Positions 35,198-45,200 of a DNA stretch of 64,000 nt are shown piece by piece. The translations under genes and the position numbers were made by a program. The notes beneath the pieces were generated by a model. It saw only the letters and a program-made list of their open reading frames with translations. It ran no database searches and was not told the origin of the DNA. The stretch is from the NCBI RefSeq assembly GCF_020320395.1, contig NZ_JAEDAH010000105.1, positions 1 through 64,000 on the forward strand, given 5' to 3'. Every line of letters starts with the position of its first letter. Within the stretch, counting starts at the first letter, position 1. The stretch comes from Thalassolituus marinus (lineage in GTDB: Bacteria; Pseudomonadota; Gammaproteobacteria; Pseudomonadales; Oceanobacteraceae).

Positions 35198-35845
35198 ATG
35201 ATGAGTTACGCCGAACTGAAACAACGCCATCGCAATGAGCGTGAAGATTTTCACGAGAACCTGAGTCTGCGTGTGCATCGGGCGCTGAGCTGGTTGCAGC
35301 GGGCAGAAGACAGTGAGGATGCCGACGCACAATTCATCTTTCTGTGGATCGCCTTTAACGCCGCCTACGCAACCGACATCAGCAAAGGCACTCCTGAACG
35401 CGACACCTTTATCCAATTTCTGAAAAAGCTGGATGCACTGGATAACACCCGCTTACTGGAGTCCATTACCTGGAATGAATTCTCCGGCAGCATCCGGATA
35501 CTGCTGAACAACCGCTATGTATTTCCGGCATTCTGGGATTATCAGAAAGGCCAATTAACCGAACAGCAGTGGCAGGAACAGTTCGCCAGTGCCAACTGGG
35601 CAGCTCAGGTCGCACTCGGCGGACGCGATACCGTCACGGTGCTCAGCATTGTGCTCAGCCGGATTTATACCCTGCGGAATCAGATCGTGCATGGCGGTGC
35701 AACCTGGAACAGCAGCGTCAACCGCGATCAGATGCGCGACTGCGTGGCCTTCCTGAGCAAACTGGTTCCGGCCATCGTGACCATTATGATGGACCATCCG
35801 GAAACACTCTGGGGCGATGCGAGTTTTCCGGTGGTGCGTGATTGA
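35198..35845 (+). CDS. HEPN-domain protein (Apea-like)
   Basis: 215 residues. The helical protein contains QFIFLWIAFNAAYATDISKG and the HEPN RNase signature Rx4-6H in LRNQIVHGGATW (Arg near residue 160). Apea-like HEPN proteins are often found in defence and abortive-infection loci, where some cut RNA. AAGGAA precedes the double ATG start. It is divergent from the double-AAA gene, convergent with DUF1643. Whether it is active as an RNase cannot be read from the sequence. Confidence 0.75.
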   Translation: MMSYAELKQRHRNEREDFHENLSLRVHRALSWLQRAEDSEDADAQFIFLWIAFNAAYATDISKGTPERDTFIQFLKKLDALDNTRLLESITWNEFSGSIRILLNNRYVFPAFWDYQKGQLTEQQWQEQFASANWAAQVALGGRDTVTVLSIVLSRIYTLRNQIVHGGATWNSSVNRDQMRDCVAFLSKLVPAIVTIMMDHPETLWGDASFPVVRD

Positions 35846-35859
35846 ATCTGGAAATTTTG

Positions 35860-36465
35860 TCAGAGATTTCCAGTATCAGAGCTCATCTTAAGCTGGCTTG
35901 AAACCGTATCGACCCATTCAAGCTGCTTGGAATGAATTCTCGGCAGTGCATGATAATAAGCACAGTCACTGGCTTGCTTCTTTATACCAGCAGGGTTTTT
36001 GACATTCAGCCTGTTAATGGCTGACCTTGCCAAATCTTTAAGTGCATCATTAACCCCCCAGGCATATACAACAGGAACACCCCGGATTAACAAAGCATCA
36101 AGCTCCTGCTCCCTGGTTGAGCTGAAAATAGAATGATCTATTTTTTTACCAACGTCAGAGTGGATAAATCGGTAAAGGTCGCCAGAAGATGGAGTCCGGA
36201 GGTCTGATAAATTGATAATACGGCAATACTGGAGACCTGCATTCTTCATCACTTTCATAATCTGAAACTGAGTGCTATCCGGGCAAGCTTTAGTTGGAAT
36301 TGAATTGTTATCAATACCATCAATAGGATGGGAGGAGCCTGGATTCATCATAACCACCATAACATCTGGATTTTTTAGATGACAGTCAACATGTTTGATA
36401 TCCAGAAACTTTCTGAACTTTAAACCATGTGCCTCATAAAAAAGTCCTTCAACAATATAATCCAT
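35860..36465 (-). CDS. DUF1643 family protein
   Basis: 201 residues from ATG 36465 with AAGGAG six bases upstream. VMVVMMNPGSSHPIDGIDNN, then STQFQIMKVMKNAG, CRIINLSDLRTPSSGDLYRF and VPVVYAWGVND follow the DUF1643 pattern (NPS, Asp, NLF/NLS, WG). The family is common on plasmids and in phage-defence neighbourhoods and has no defined activity. It is about 35 bp downstream of the NucS-like nuclease gene on the same strand, so it could be the last gene of the BREX transcript. Confidence 0.7.
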   Translation of the reverse strand: MDYIVEGLFYEAHGLKFRKFLDIKHVDCHLKNPDVMVVMMNPGSSHPIDGIDNNSIPTKACPDSTQFQIMKVMKNAGLQYCRIINLSDLRTPSSGDLYRFIHSDVGKKIDHSIFSSTREQELDALLIRGVPVVYAWGVNDALKDLARSAINRLNVKNPAGIKKQASDCAYYHALPRIHSKQLEWVDTVSSQLKMSSDTGNL

Positions 36466-36499
36466 CAAAAGCTCCTTGCTCTATTTTGAATATTTAATG

Positions 36500-37552
36500 T
36501 TATTCAACACTAAAGCTAATTTCGGCCGACCTATAATGATCGGCAATCTTATTAACGGTGTTAATGGTGTCCACGCCCCATTGGTTTGACAAGGCATAAG
36601 TTTTATTATTTAACCGAAACAACTCATCATCATTACAAAAGAATCGCTTATCTCTCGGTACCTGACCACCGGAGTCCGTCTCCATAACCCTTTCACGGAA
36701 TGAAATTTCATCCAAATTCCCGTCGAAACTTATGAACATATTCGACTGACGCCCTTCAACATTCAGCATAATATCTTCGGGCGTGGCCCCAACCTTAATT
36801 GCTGCCCTGACAACCTCCAAAACAAGCAAACGTTTACTAAGCCCTTGGATGATTTTTTCATTGGTATGTAGAATAAATTTTGAAAAGTCTCTTGATGACT
36901 TTCTTGATTCCTGCTCGCGAAGCTTTTTCTGACGAACCTGAACCTGAAACTGTTCTGTCTCTGGCAGCGGTATTACTTGTTGAATATCAAGAAATATCCT
37001 GTTTCCGTCTGAAAAAGGCTCCATTTTGACGCAGCGAATATCAATCCCTTTCTCGTTAAGCCAAAGCACTGAGCTGGTCAGTTCCTTAGAAAATTCAGCA
37101 GAAGCCAATACAATTCTTACATCCTGTGCAAAGGCATCATGATCAGGTTCGCTCCATCCCAGAAAATCCAGAATACGTGTATAGGCATCCTCATCGACGT
37201 TCAGCTTCCGGAGATAATCCCGATGCGCATCAACGACCTGATCAAAGGTCATAGTCGAAATCATTGCGCTGTAACGTACTGACTGAAGTTCCATATAACC
37301 TCCATCCTCAGTACGTTTGAGCTCAATGACAACAAGGTTGGCTTGTTTATCGATGCCAAGCAGGTCAATGCGTCTGCGGCTTGAATCCCAGTCACCAAAC
37401 TCTTCAGCGATTACCATGGTGTCGTCAGAGATGATATCGATCTGATCCCGTAGCAATCGTTGAATGTCCTGGCGCTCTCTGATTCCCTGATCAGAAAACG
37501 TCGTCTTTTGAAGACGTTTGATTACATCATTGCGAAGTTCAAAAATAGGCAT
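36500..37552 (-). CDS. NucS-like PD-(D/E)XK nuclease next to brxL
   Basis: 350 residues from ATG 37552, inside the brxL stop (TGATG), so it is translationally coupled to BREX. The N-terminal domain carries the nuclease core: RRRIDLLGIDKQANLVVIEL then KRTED, with D64, E78 and K80 as likely metal and catalytic residues, followed by YMELQSVRYSAMISTM as in NucS/EndoMS-type and DUF91-like nucleases. The C-terminal 170 residues are unassigned. Canonical type 1 BREX has no such gene, so it is an accessory effector or an unrelated restriction function. Confidence 0.75.
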   Translation of the reverse strand: MPIFELRNDVIKRLQKTTFSDQGIRERQDIQRLLRDQIDIISDDTMVIAEEFGDWDSSRRRIDLLGIDKQANLVVIELKRTEDGGYMELQSVRYSAMISTMTFDQVVDAHRDYLRKLNVDEDAYTRILDFLGWSEPDHDAFAQDVRIVLASAEFSKELTSSVLWLNEKGIDIRCVKMEPFSDGNRIFLDIQQVIPLPETEQFQVQVRQKKLREQESRKSSRDFSKFILHTNEKIIQGLSKRLLVLEVVRAAIKVGATPEDIMLNVEGRQSNMFISFDGNLDEISFRERVMETDSGGQVPRDKRFFCNDDELFRLNNKTYALSNQWGVDTINTVNKIADHYRSAEISFSVE

Positions 37553-39600
37553 CAATCCACCCCTAACGCTTTGAACACTGCATCCACTGGGTCTGCATAA
37601 AAACTGGTCTGAAAGCGGGTGAACAGCTCACCGGGCACGGTAGGAATATCTGCCGCACTGGTGATGGGCAGGGCAACTTTTTTACCACCACCATCAAATG
37701 CCACCTGTAAGCACTCAGCTAATCGTTCTACGGGGTTTACGCTACCACCCAAACTCATCTCACCCAAAACGACTGACTGCGACTGGGCGGGACGGTTCAG
37801 TAAGCCTGAAGCAAAGGCCACGAGACAGGGCAGCGCCAAAGACTGTACCGGTCCGCTGTTCTGAAGGTCAACCAAATGCAGATGGAAGTCGTGCTCCAAC
37901 ACCCTAGCGGATCCGGAAATGCGGGGAGCGTTCGCTTTGAAGTAATCGAACGACATTTTTACCTGCTCTTTCAGGCTGCTGCTATTCCATAACCCCGACA
38001 TAGCAAGCTTGCCCGAGCCCTTGGTTACCTGCAGCTCAATGCGATACAGGCTGGGAGACTCTTTAGCACTGATACCGATCAGGTGAATCACGCCGGGCTT
38101 GCTGCTCCCCTCGGGAATCAGTTTACCGCCCCCCTGTTCTGTAAGGGTTACAAAGTGCTCCTCCAGTGTCTCGTTATCGATATAGCTGAAATGCACATCG
38201 TAGAATTCCATACCACCGATCTTTTTCAGTTGTTCCTTAACCCTGCGACGAACCTGTAACGCGTACTCTAGGCATTCACACACATCGCCTTTGCTGTATT
38301 GGCCATGAGGATAGAGGAGCTTCAGCAAACCAGACACCGTTTTCCGGACTGCAATAACATCCCTTTGATTTAGGTTATTGCCAAGCTTGAAGTATTTTTC
38401 AAACGCACCAGCGAAGCTGCGTTTGCGCATCTCCCGATAGAACTCTGCCAGGTAGTCAACAATCAATCCGTAACGGTTGGTGAAAAATTCTGGGCGCATT
38501 TTGGGGATTTCCCAGCCTGGTATGTAGGCATGGAAACGGTCAAAGAAAGCGGAGTCGATCATGGCATCCGGAAATGGTGCCAGCAGATGACTTGTTTTCA
38601 CTAAGGACTCAACACTCTGGTTGATGTTGCCCACAAACACCATAGAGGCGGAAGCTTCCATCTGTTCACGGCCTCGGGCAAAGGAACCAGAGGCCATATA
38701 GTCCTTCATGATCTGGACACCATCTTTGTCCTTGAAGGAGATCCCGGCCACCTCATCGAAGGCAACCAAGTCCCAAAGCCCGACCAGACCAATTCGGCGT
38801 GAACTCATGTTGTAAAACAGGTTGGCCACGGTCGTTTGGCCGCCAGACACCAAAATGCTGTTAGGGGAGCATTCCTTGTAAATATGGCTTTTACCTGTCC
38901 CGCGTGGACCCAACTCACAGACGTTGTAGTTGTTATCAACGAATGGAATCATCCGGGCCAGAATGTGCCATTGCACATCGACACCCAATGCCGCTGGCTC
39001 CATGCCGACCGACCGTATCAAACACTCGCGCCACTGGTCCGTTGTCAAAGCAGCTCTCCCCTGGAAGAGCTCGTCCATATTCATGTTCGGCATCTGGATT
39101 GGCTTGAGCAGTGTTACTCCAAAAGGCGAACCGCTCTGCCCTTCCTCGTGGTAATAACTCAAAGTGGCAATGACCCAGATACCACCCACCAGAAGCTTCT
39201 CGTACTCTTTGACGATACCAGAGGAAATTTCAGCATCCTTGATGCCCAGATTGCTGAAGGAGGCCTCATATTTATCCTTGCGTTCATTCAGCTTCACGGT
39301 AACCCGGTCGATGACCTTATAGGTTCCGCGCTCCTTCACCAGGGACTTAACCTTCTCAGCCTCATCCGGGCGCACGTAATTCTCAGCCAACACCGTTTTG
39401 ACGTTGTTTAGCCCTTGCTCAATGATGTCTGGATCATCAGACGCGCAGTACATGCCAAGCAGGTATTCGAGCACATAGACAGGAACATTCGCCCCTTCTT
39501 TAATGAGCTTGGTGAGATCCTTGCGAACCACACGACCCGCAAAGTGCTCATTCAGCAGTTGATCTAATTCTTTATCGTTAGCGGATTCCATACTCGGCAC
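37552..39600 (-). CDS. brxL: BrxL, AAA+ Lon-like protein of type 1 BREX
   Basis: 682 residues from GTG 39600 (ATG 39591 is an alternative). The N-terminal region matches BrxL (LDQLLNEHFAGRVVRKDLTK). AAA core: Walker A ELGPRGTGKSHIYKE near 233 and Walker B LWDLVAFDEVAGISF, then MKDYMASGSFARGREQ. The C-terminal Lon-like domain has LGEMSLGGSVNPVERLAECL and GGGKKVALP but lacks the usual Ser-containing protease motif in a clear form. BrxL forms ring oligomers on DNA and is needed for phage restriction in type 1 systems. It follows pglZ by 20 bp. Confidence 0.93.
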   Translation of the reverse strand: MPSMESANDKELDQLLNEHFAGRVVRKDLTKLIKEGANVPVYVLEYLLGMYCASDDPDIIEQGLNNVKTVLAENYVRPDEAEKVKSLVKERGTYKVIDRVTVKLNERKDKYEASFSNLGIKDAEISSGIVKEYEKLLVGGIWVIATLSYYHEEGQSGSPFGVTLLKPIQMPNMNMDELFQGRAALTTDQWRECLIRSVGMEPAALGVDVQWHILARMIPFVDNNYNVCELGPRGTGKSHIYKECSPNSILVSGGQTTVANLFYNMSSRRIGLVGLWDLVAFDEVAGISFKDKDGVQIMKDYMASGSFARGREQMEASASMVFVGNINQSVESLVKTSHLLAPFPDAMIDSAFFDRFHAYIPGWEIPKMRPEFFTNRYGLIVDYLAEFYREMRKRSFAGAFEKYFKLGNNLNQRDVIAVRKTVSGLLKLLYPHGQYSKGDVCECLEYALQVRRRVKEQLKKIGGMEFYDVHFSYIDNETLEEHFVTLTEQGGGKLIPEGSSKPGVIHLIGISAKESPSLYRIELQVTKGSGKLAMSGLWNSSSLKEQVKMSFDYFKANAPRISGSARVLEHDFHLHLVDLQNSGPVQSLALPCLVAFASGLLNRPAQSQSVVLGEMSLGGSVNPVERLAECLQVAFDGGGKKVALPITSAADIPTVPGELFTRFQTSFYADPVDAVFKALGVD

Positions 39601-39620
39601 GCTCTATCGTCAAATCGTGG

Positions 39621-42245
39621 TTAAAAGAAGTCATCGGTAAACGCCAGGTCGATGGTGACCTTATAGCGCTCCATCTCGGTATTCAGGTCCTTGTCCTTGA
39701 GCACCAGGAAGTAATCCTTCTTCCGATCGAAGTCCGTCCCAGACAGTGAGAGTCGTACTTGCTTGACCCGCTCTGCGACTGAATCGGTTGCGCAGTCAAA
39801 GGTCACCGTCTCTTCACTGGAGATCTTGCTATCACCGTCATAGATGGCCACTGACACCGTGACCGGCGTAACCAAATCACTGACCACTTCGGTCTGTATC
39901 AGGTCGAACTTCTGGATGTTGTTCACCATTTTCAGGGTGGACTTGGTGGAAATGACCCCTACTTTTCGCTTGGTACGCTTCTCAGCCTTTTCGCCACGAA
40001 GCTGTTTGACGGTCAATACCGGCACGACAATCTCTTGTGGCATAACCCCACCGTGGACAAAACGTGAACCGCCCACGAAATGGAATCGGTTAGCACCTTT
40101 CGGTACCCAGAAATCCGTATCTGAAGCTGTTCCGGCTGTTGCTTTGGTTGAGCCCTTCCACGCTTCTTTGGTGTCTGGCAGACCAAAGCCCACCACATAA
40201 CGCTTTTTGTTCTTCAGGGCATTGGTTGGCTTTTCAGCCAGAGACGAGCGATCGGCAGCCTCAAGCTTACTTTGCTGGAATAAGAACCCGTGATCTGCCG
40301 TGATGAGCACCGTCGATGTGTTGAAGTGCATCAGGATCTTGCGGCTCAACTCGGTCAACTCCTCGATGGCGTGTTCAACGGCCATGAAGGTTTCTGATTC
40401 CGTCGATGAGCTATCGCCTCGGGCATCCACCACATTGTGGTAGACATAGACCAGCTCTTGATCTTTGAGGGCTTCTCGGCCTTCATCACGCGACCAGGCC
40501 TTGACGGTTTCTGCTGTCACGGCCAGACCGCCATGAGCTGCAAGGATCTTGGTTCTTGCCGCTGTGCCCTTACTGGATTGTCCATCCACAAACACGTCAT
40601 CTGACGCCGTTTCACGGTACTCAAGGATTTTATGAGGCAAGAGGGAGGCCATTCCCAATGTCGTATAACTTGGGACGACACCAAGTTGGGAAGACAGGGT
40701 AGCTTCAGAGTAGCGCTTGTTGTTGATTCGATCGCGAAGCTCAACTGCCGCCTCATAGCGGAAGGCATCACTGATAATGACCACAACCCGGCGCTTTGTA
40801 GCCTTGGAAAACAACGGTTTCACCAGCCCCTGAAAGAAGTCCTGCTGATTGGGTATTCCAGAAAAGCGCCACTGAGAGAGACGTTGCTCCGCCTCGATGC
40901 GGTCACCCCAGTTCTTCGCCAGGTTGTCGATGTACCAGTAGGCGTAGCAATTCTCCACTTCGTCATCGAGCTTCTTCAGGATCTCAACATGAGCACGCTG
41001 GGACGCTTCACAGTAATGACGGTAGGCCATATCGAAGCGGTACAGGTCTTGTTCATAAGCCTTGTATAGCGCTTCACTCGACTCAAAGTGGAATCCGCTA
41101 TCATGCTGAATACGTAGGCTGAACAGGTCGATAGCAGCCTGCAATGCGGTGTAAACAGTGCGGTACTTCCGGCGCGTCGTGTCGTCTTTATGCTTGGAAG
41201 CCCAGTAACCGTCCAGGCGCGACACTATCATTGCGCGGAAACGCTCCAACTCCCCCTTGGGAGCCTGGGGGATTGCCACGGCCAGATCGACAATGATCTT
41301 CTGTTCCACAGCCTCAAAGGTAACCACATCGCTGAGTTGGTCAGTATCGAATATGCCCATCTTGTCTTTGATGCGCAGCGCGATCGCCACCCACCCGGAC
41401 ACGGCATCGAACGCTTTGTAATAGCGTGAGCTGTCTCGCCAGCGTGAAAGCAATGCTCTGGCCGTCGCACGGGAGCTGGCCGAAGACATGACCAATTCTT
41501 GAGCCCAGCCGGGTACATCACCGACGCTTTCGCAGAAGCCGGTAACCAGCAGCCGGATGAAGAAATGTCCCAGCTTGAATTGGGCTTCACCCTTCAACTC
41601 CTCTACCGTAGCCGGGTAACCAATTTCGGACTGAAGCGCAGCTACCAATGCCGGGATTAAGTCGTACTTTTCAAGTTCGTTGAGAGAAGCTGGATTGGCC
41701 TCCAGTCCAAGGTCATCCGCAACTGTTTCTTCAGCAAGCGCCAGGATCACATGCGGGAGATCACAGCTTTCCGCCTTCACCACAGAAGCGATCATGGCCA
41801 TGTCCAGATCAGACTCATCAAAGTCAGGTTGAACATAGCGTTGTAGAGCCGTCAGCCTTGCTTTACTGGCAAGGAATTTGTCTCGCATGGCAAGGTGCTC
41901 TCTCAAACTTTGCTGGTGCAGTCCAAGCTCATTGAAGATGATTGAGAAGCGATCGGCGTAGAAGCATCTGGAGTACAACTTGATGTCGAGCAACCAGTCT
42001 CTTTCTACATCTGGTTCGGCAAATGGGAAGTACAGGAGATATTTACCGGCCTTATCTTCCAACTCCAATTTGAGCTTGGTACCCAATGCTGATTCATTGG
42101 CCATGTTGAGGATCTGCACGTCCACGAGAGATAGGGACGGTAGCTCATCCACAAATGACTGCTCCGGGTCATACCAGAACACCAGACGATGATTCTCTTT
42201 GTAGAAGGCCTGCTCAAGGCCCTCACGAAGCTGGTTCAGATTCAT
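39621..42245 (-). CDS. pglZ: PglZ, alkaline-phosphatase-superfamily protein of BREX
   Basis: 874 residues. It begins MNLNQLREGLEQAFYKENHR with VFWYDPEQSFVDEL, the BREX type 1 pattern (BREX-1 system phosphatase PglZ type A). The phosphatase domain has RRVVVIISDAFRYEAAVELR with the metal-binding Asp, and later TVLITADHGFLFQQSKLE. PglZ is required for both methylation and exclusion. It overlaps pglX by 4 bp (ATGA). No disruption is visible. Confidence 0.93.
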   Translation of the reverse strand: MNLNQLREGLEQAFYKENHRLVFWYDPEQSFVDELPSLSLVDVQILNMANESALGTKLKLELEDKAGKYLLYFPFAEPDVERDWLLDIKLYSRCFYADRFSIIFNELGLHQQSLREHLAMRDKFLASKARLTALQRYVQPDFDESDLDMAMIASVVKAESCDLPHVILALAEETVADDLGLEANPASLNELEKYDLIPALVAALQSEIGYPATVEELKGEAQFKLGHFFIRLLVTGFCESVGDVPGWAQELVMSSASSRATARALLSRWRDSSRYYKAFDAVSGWVAIALRIKDKMGIFDTDQLSDVVTFEAVEQKIIVDLAVAIPQAPKGELERFRAMIVSRLDGYWASKHKDDTTRRKYRTVYTALQAAIDLFSLRIQHDSGFHFESSEALYKAYEQDLYRFDMAYRHYCEASQRAHVEILKKLDDEVENCYAYWYIDNLAKNWGDRIEAEQRLSQWRFSGIPNQQDFFQGLVKPLFSKATKRRVVVIISDAFRYEAAVELRDRINNKRYSEATLSSQLGVVPSYTTLGMASLLPHKILEYRETASDDVFVDGQSSKGTAARTKILAAHGGLAVTAETVKAWSRDEGREALKDQELVYVYHNVVDARGDSSSTESETFMAVEHAIEELTELSRKILMHFNTSTVLITADHGFLFQQSKLEAADRSSLAEKPTNALKNKKRYVVGFGLPDTKEAWKGSTKATAGTASDTDFWVPKGANRFHFVGGSRFVHGGVMPQEIVVPVLTVKQLRGEKAEKRTKRKVGVISTKSTLKMVNNIQKFDLIQTEVVSDLVTPVTVSVAIYDGDSKISSEETVTFDCATDSVAERVKQVRLSLSGTDFDRKKDYFLVLKDKDLNTEMERYKVTIDLAFTDDFF

Positions 42246-45200
42246 GACAGAGCCTCCGGAGCCTCGCCGGTAATGGCTTTCACTTCGGCCAGCAAATCAC
42301 CAAATTTGCCGTAGTTGGCCTTTACGCCATCATCCAGATCCAAGCTTATTCTCTGGTCAGCATAATGGCGCAACTTCTCATCGAACTCACTCAGCTCAGC
42401 CTGCTGCTTGTGGAGTTGGGCAATTTCTTTTTCAAGCCGCTTCACCTCCGCTGCCGATCCACTGGCTTCTTTGTCGTTCTCCAGCTTTTGAGCATAGGCC
42501 GCCATCTTCGCCGTCAGTGGAATGACATACTCAGTACGCATACGCGCCAGCGTACCTTCATTATACCGGTGCAGATAGACTAGGCACTCGAAAGCCTTTT
42601 GCTTACCAGAGCTGAACAGCCAGTAGATAGGACGTTTTTTGTAAGTCTTCAGGTGGTCTTTATAAAACTGGGTAGATAGGTACCTACGAATCGTGTCCAT
42701 CGACGACTCAGATTTCTTAGGTTTGATAGCGTGTAGACAGAGGGACTCTGCTACAAAGTCGAGGTTTTCATGAAGATGCTCTTCACCCCAAATGACTTTG
42801 ACGAAATCTCGGAAGCGATTGGTTGCGTCGTCAGGGAACCATTCCTGGTCTGTTAACGGGATAATTCCATCATCGTCTGCGGGGAAGGTTTTGTAAGCAC
42901 CCTCTGAAACTAAATCAGAGAAGCCTTCGTTGCCAGAACGCGCATAGACAAGGCTCTCTCGATCAAGGGAGTAACGGCCCATCATGCAGCCTATTGAATA
43001 AGAGGCTAACTCATAGACCGTTGAGCTTTGTAAAATATTTTCAGCATCCATTTCAGATTTATCAGAACCAAACCTATAGGCAGGATTACAATTTAACGAT
43101 ACTCGCTCAATCGAGATCTCTGGAGACAATACATTCTGAAGCCCATATTCTAAGATGAACTTATCGTTAATAATCTCCTCTAACTCTTTTAGTCGAGCAG
43201 TTCTCTCTCGCCAGATTTTTCGCACAAATGAGTATGCATCCCCTAATTTTCCAGAAGTGGATACAAGAGGAGACCTTACAAAATCCCAAGATATTTCAAA
43301 CTCGTCCCAATCATTTCTGCAAATTGAAACAATTTCGTCCACATCTTTGTCAACCTTTTCACCCATCTCCAGATATGGCATCGAGGCCATATTTCCAGGC
43401 TGAATATTTAGAGTAGGGTTTAGCACCCCCATGTAAAACTGCCCAACTTTACTGCATAAGAACGCAAGAATGCTATTTAAGTCTGAGCCTTTTGTAACGT
43501 GACACATCCCTGATGCATCATCATATAGAAACCCCATAGGCGAGTATCTGAAGTTAGGAATAGATGAAGTTATTTTTGACCAAACTATTGCAGGGCCAAA
43601 TATGAAATCTAAGTTGTGATTTGTGGAGCCTCCCGCCCACCCCAGGCTCTCCATATTAAGCAATCGATATCCATCATTTTCCCAGTCAACAACACTAAAG
43701 TGATTACCATACCACTGCCTAAACTCACCTCCTTTTTGATATGGAAACCAACGCTTTTTAGATAACTTAGACTCTTCCCTACCAACAATATCAAAGCCGA
43801 TGTTGGAAACAGAAACTTCCGACCAGCCTCTTATGAAGTGATCATTATCTCTCGTACACATGCCCTTTCTAGGAGACGCTATCTCACCAAGTAAAACCGT
43901 TCTGTCAAGCGCCCTCAAAGCTTCATAAGGTAGCCAATAAGCAATAGGACTCCCCGGAATCTTTTTGAAATCATCTGGCTTAGCCTCATAAAACCAGCCA
44001 CATTCAGGATTAGCTATTGCCTCCAGAGTTTTTGGCCCCTGATTCGCTGCGCCACGAAAATCTGAAAGACGGATATAAGAACCTGTATAGTCTGGAACAT
44101 GTCCTTTTGTTAAGGTAAACGTACAAATAGGAACCGTCGCCCCATCAAACCCCGAATATTCAAGCTGTATTAGCGTCGAGATAACCTCGTCATCAATCAA
44201 TTTGCTTCGTAACTGTTCGTAGCTTGAAATAAACATCCAAACAAATGGTGTCATAAAGCCAAGCTGCCCATGATCCTTAGCTAGTTGCAGATTTCTTATG
44301 ATAAAGGCCGAAAACAAATCCTTCTCATAACCAGAGAACCTAGCTTTTAATTCCTTCTTTATATCTGGAGACTGGTACTTGCTGCCCATATAAGGAGGAT
44401 TTGCCACAACTGTTTCGTATTTTTGCGCTAACAATAAGGCCTGATGGACATATGGAAGCAATTGGCTTGCTGCCGCCCTTTGCATCGAGTCGCCTGAACT
44501 ATCCAGTTCGCGTAGAGTGACGAAAATTTCCTTCAACTCCTCGCAATCATCATGCGGAACGTCAATCAAGGAGCCGAAGGTCTTGGCCTGTTTGAATTGC
44601 GCTAAAGTTTTCTGAAGCAACTGATAGCGGTTGTCTGCCGCAAAAGCACTAAGATCCTGTTGATCTTCTTCAAATAGTCCTTGCGAGGCTCCACTCTGCC
44701 AGTCTCCGGTCAAGTTCAATGACCGCCATAGAGACGGCAGATTCACATTAGTGCTTTCCTGTAACGACAAAACATTGAGTCTTATATTACGACTGAAGAT
44801 TCGTCGATCATCCTCTCTCGCTAGCATCATCAATGCGAATCCAGCCAATTGTCCGGCACGGTCATCAATATCCAGGCCGAAGAGATTGTTTTCGAGAATG
44901 AGTTGAGGAATATCGCGAGTTCGGTAACCTCGCTCTTCGTAAATAGCCTTTAATACTTTGTAGGCCTCAATCAAAATGTGACCGGACCCACACCCGCTAT
45001 CAAGTACTTTCGTTGACTCTGGTGTAATCTGAGAAGGAGTAATTTCAGAAAGGCGCGCTTGCACTTCCGAGGTTTGCTCGGCAGGTTCAATGTAGTATGG
45101 CATCTTCTCCTTGAGCGGAGAATCGGGATACGTCTGAAGCCACTGGCGACCCACAGTGTTCTGAACCATGTACTGAACGATCCAGTTAGGCGTAAATAGC

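Noticed and set aside
37552-39600. BrxL as an active Lon protease
   Set aside because: The C-terminal region is Lon-like in fold, but the usual catalytic serine motif is not evident, so protease activity is not claimed.
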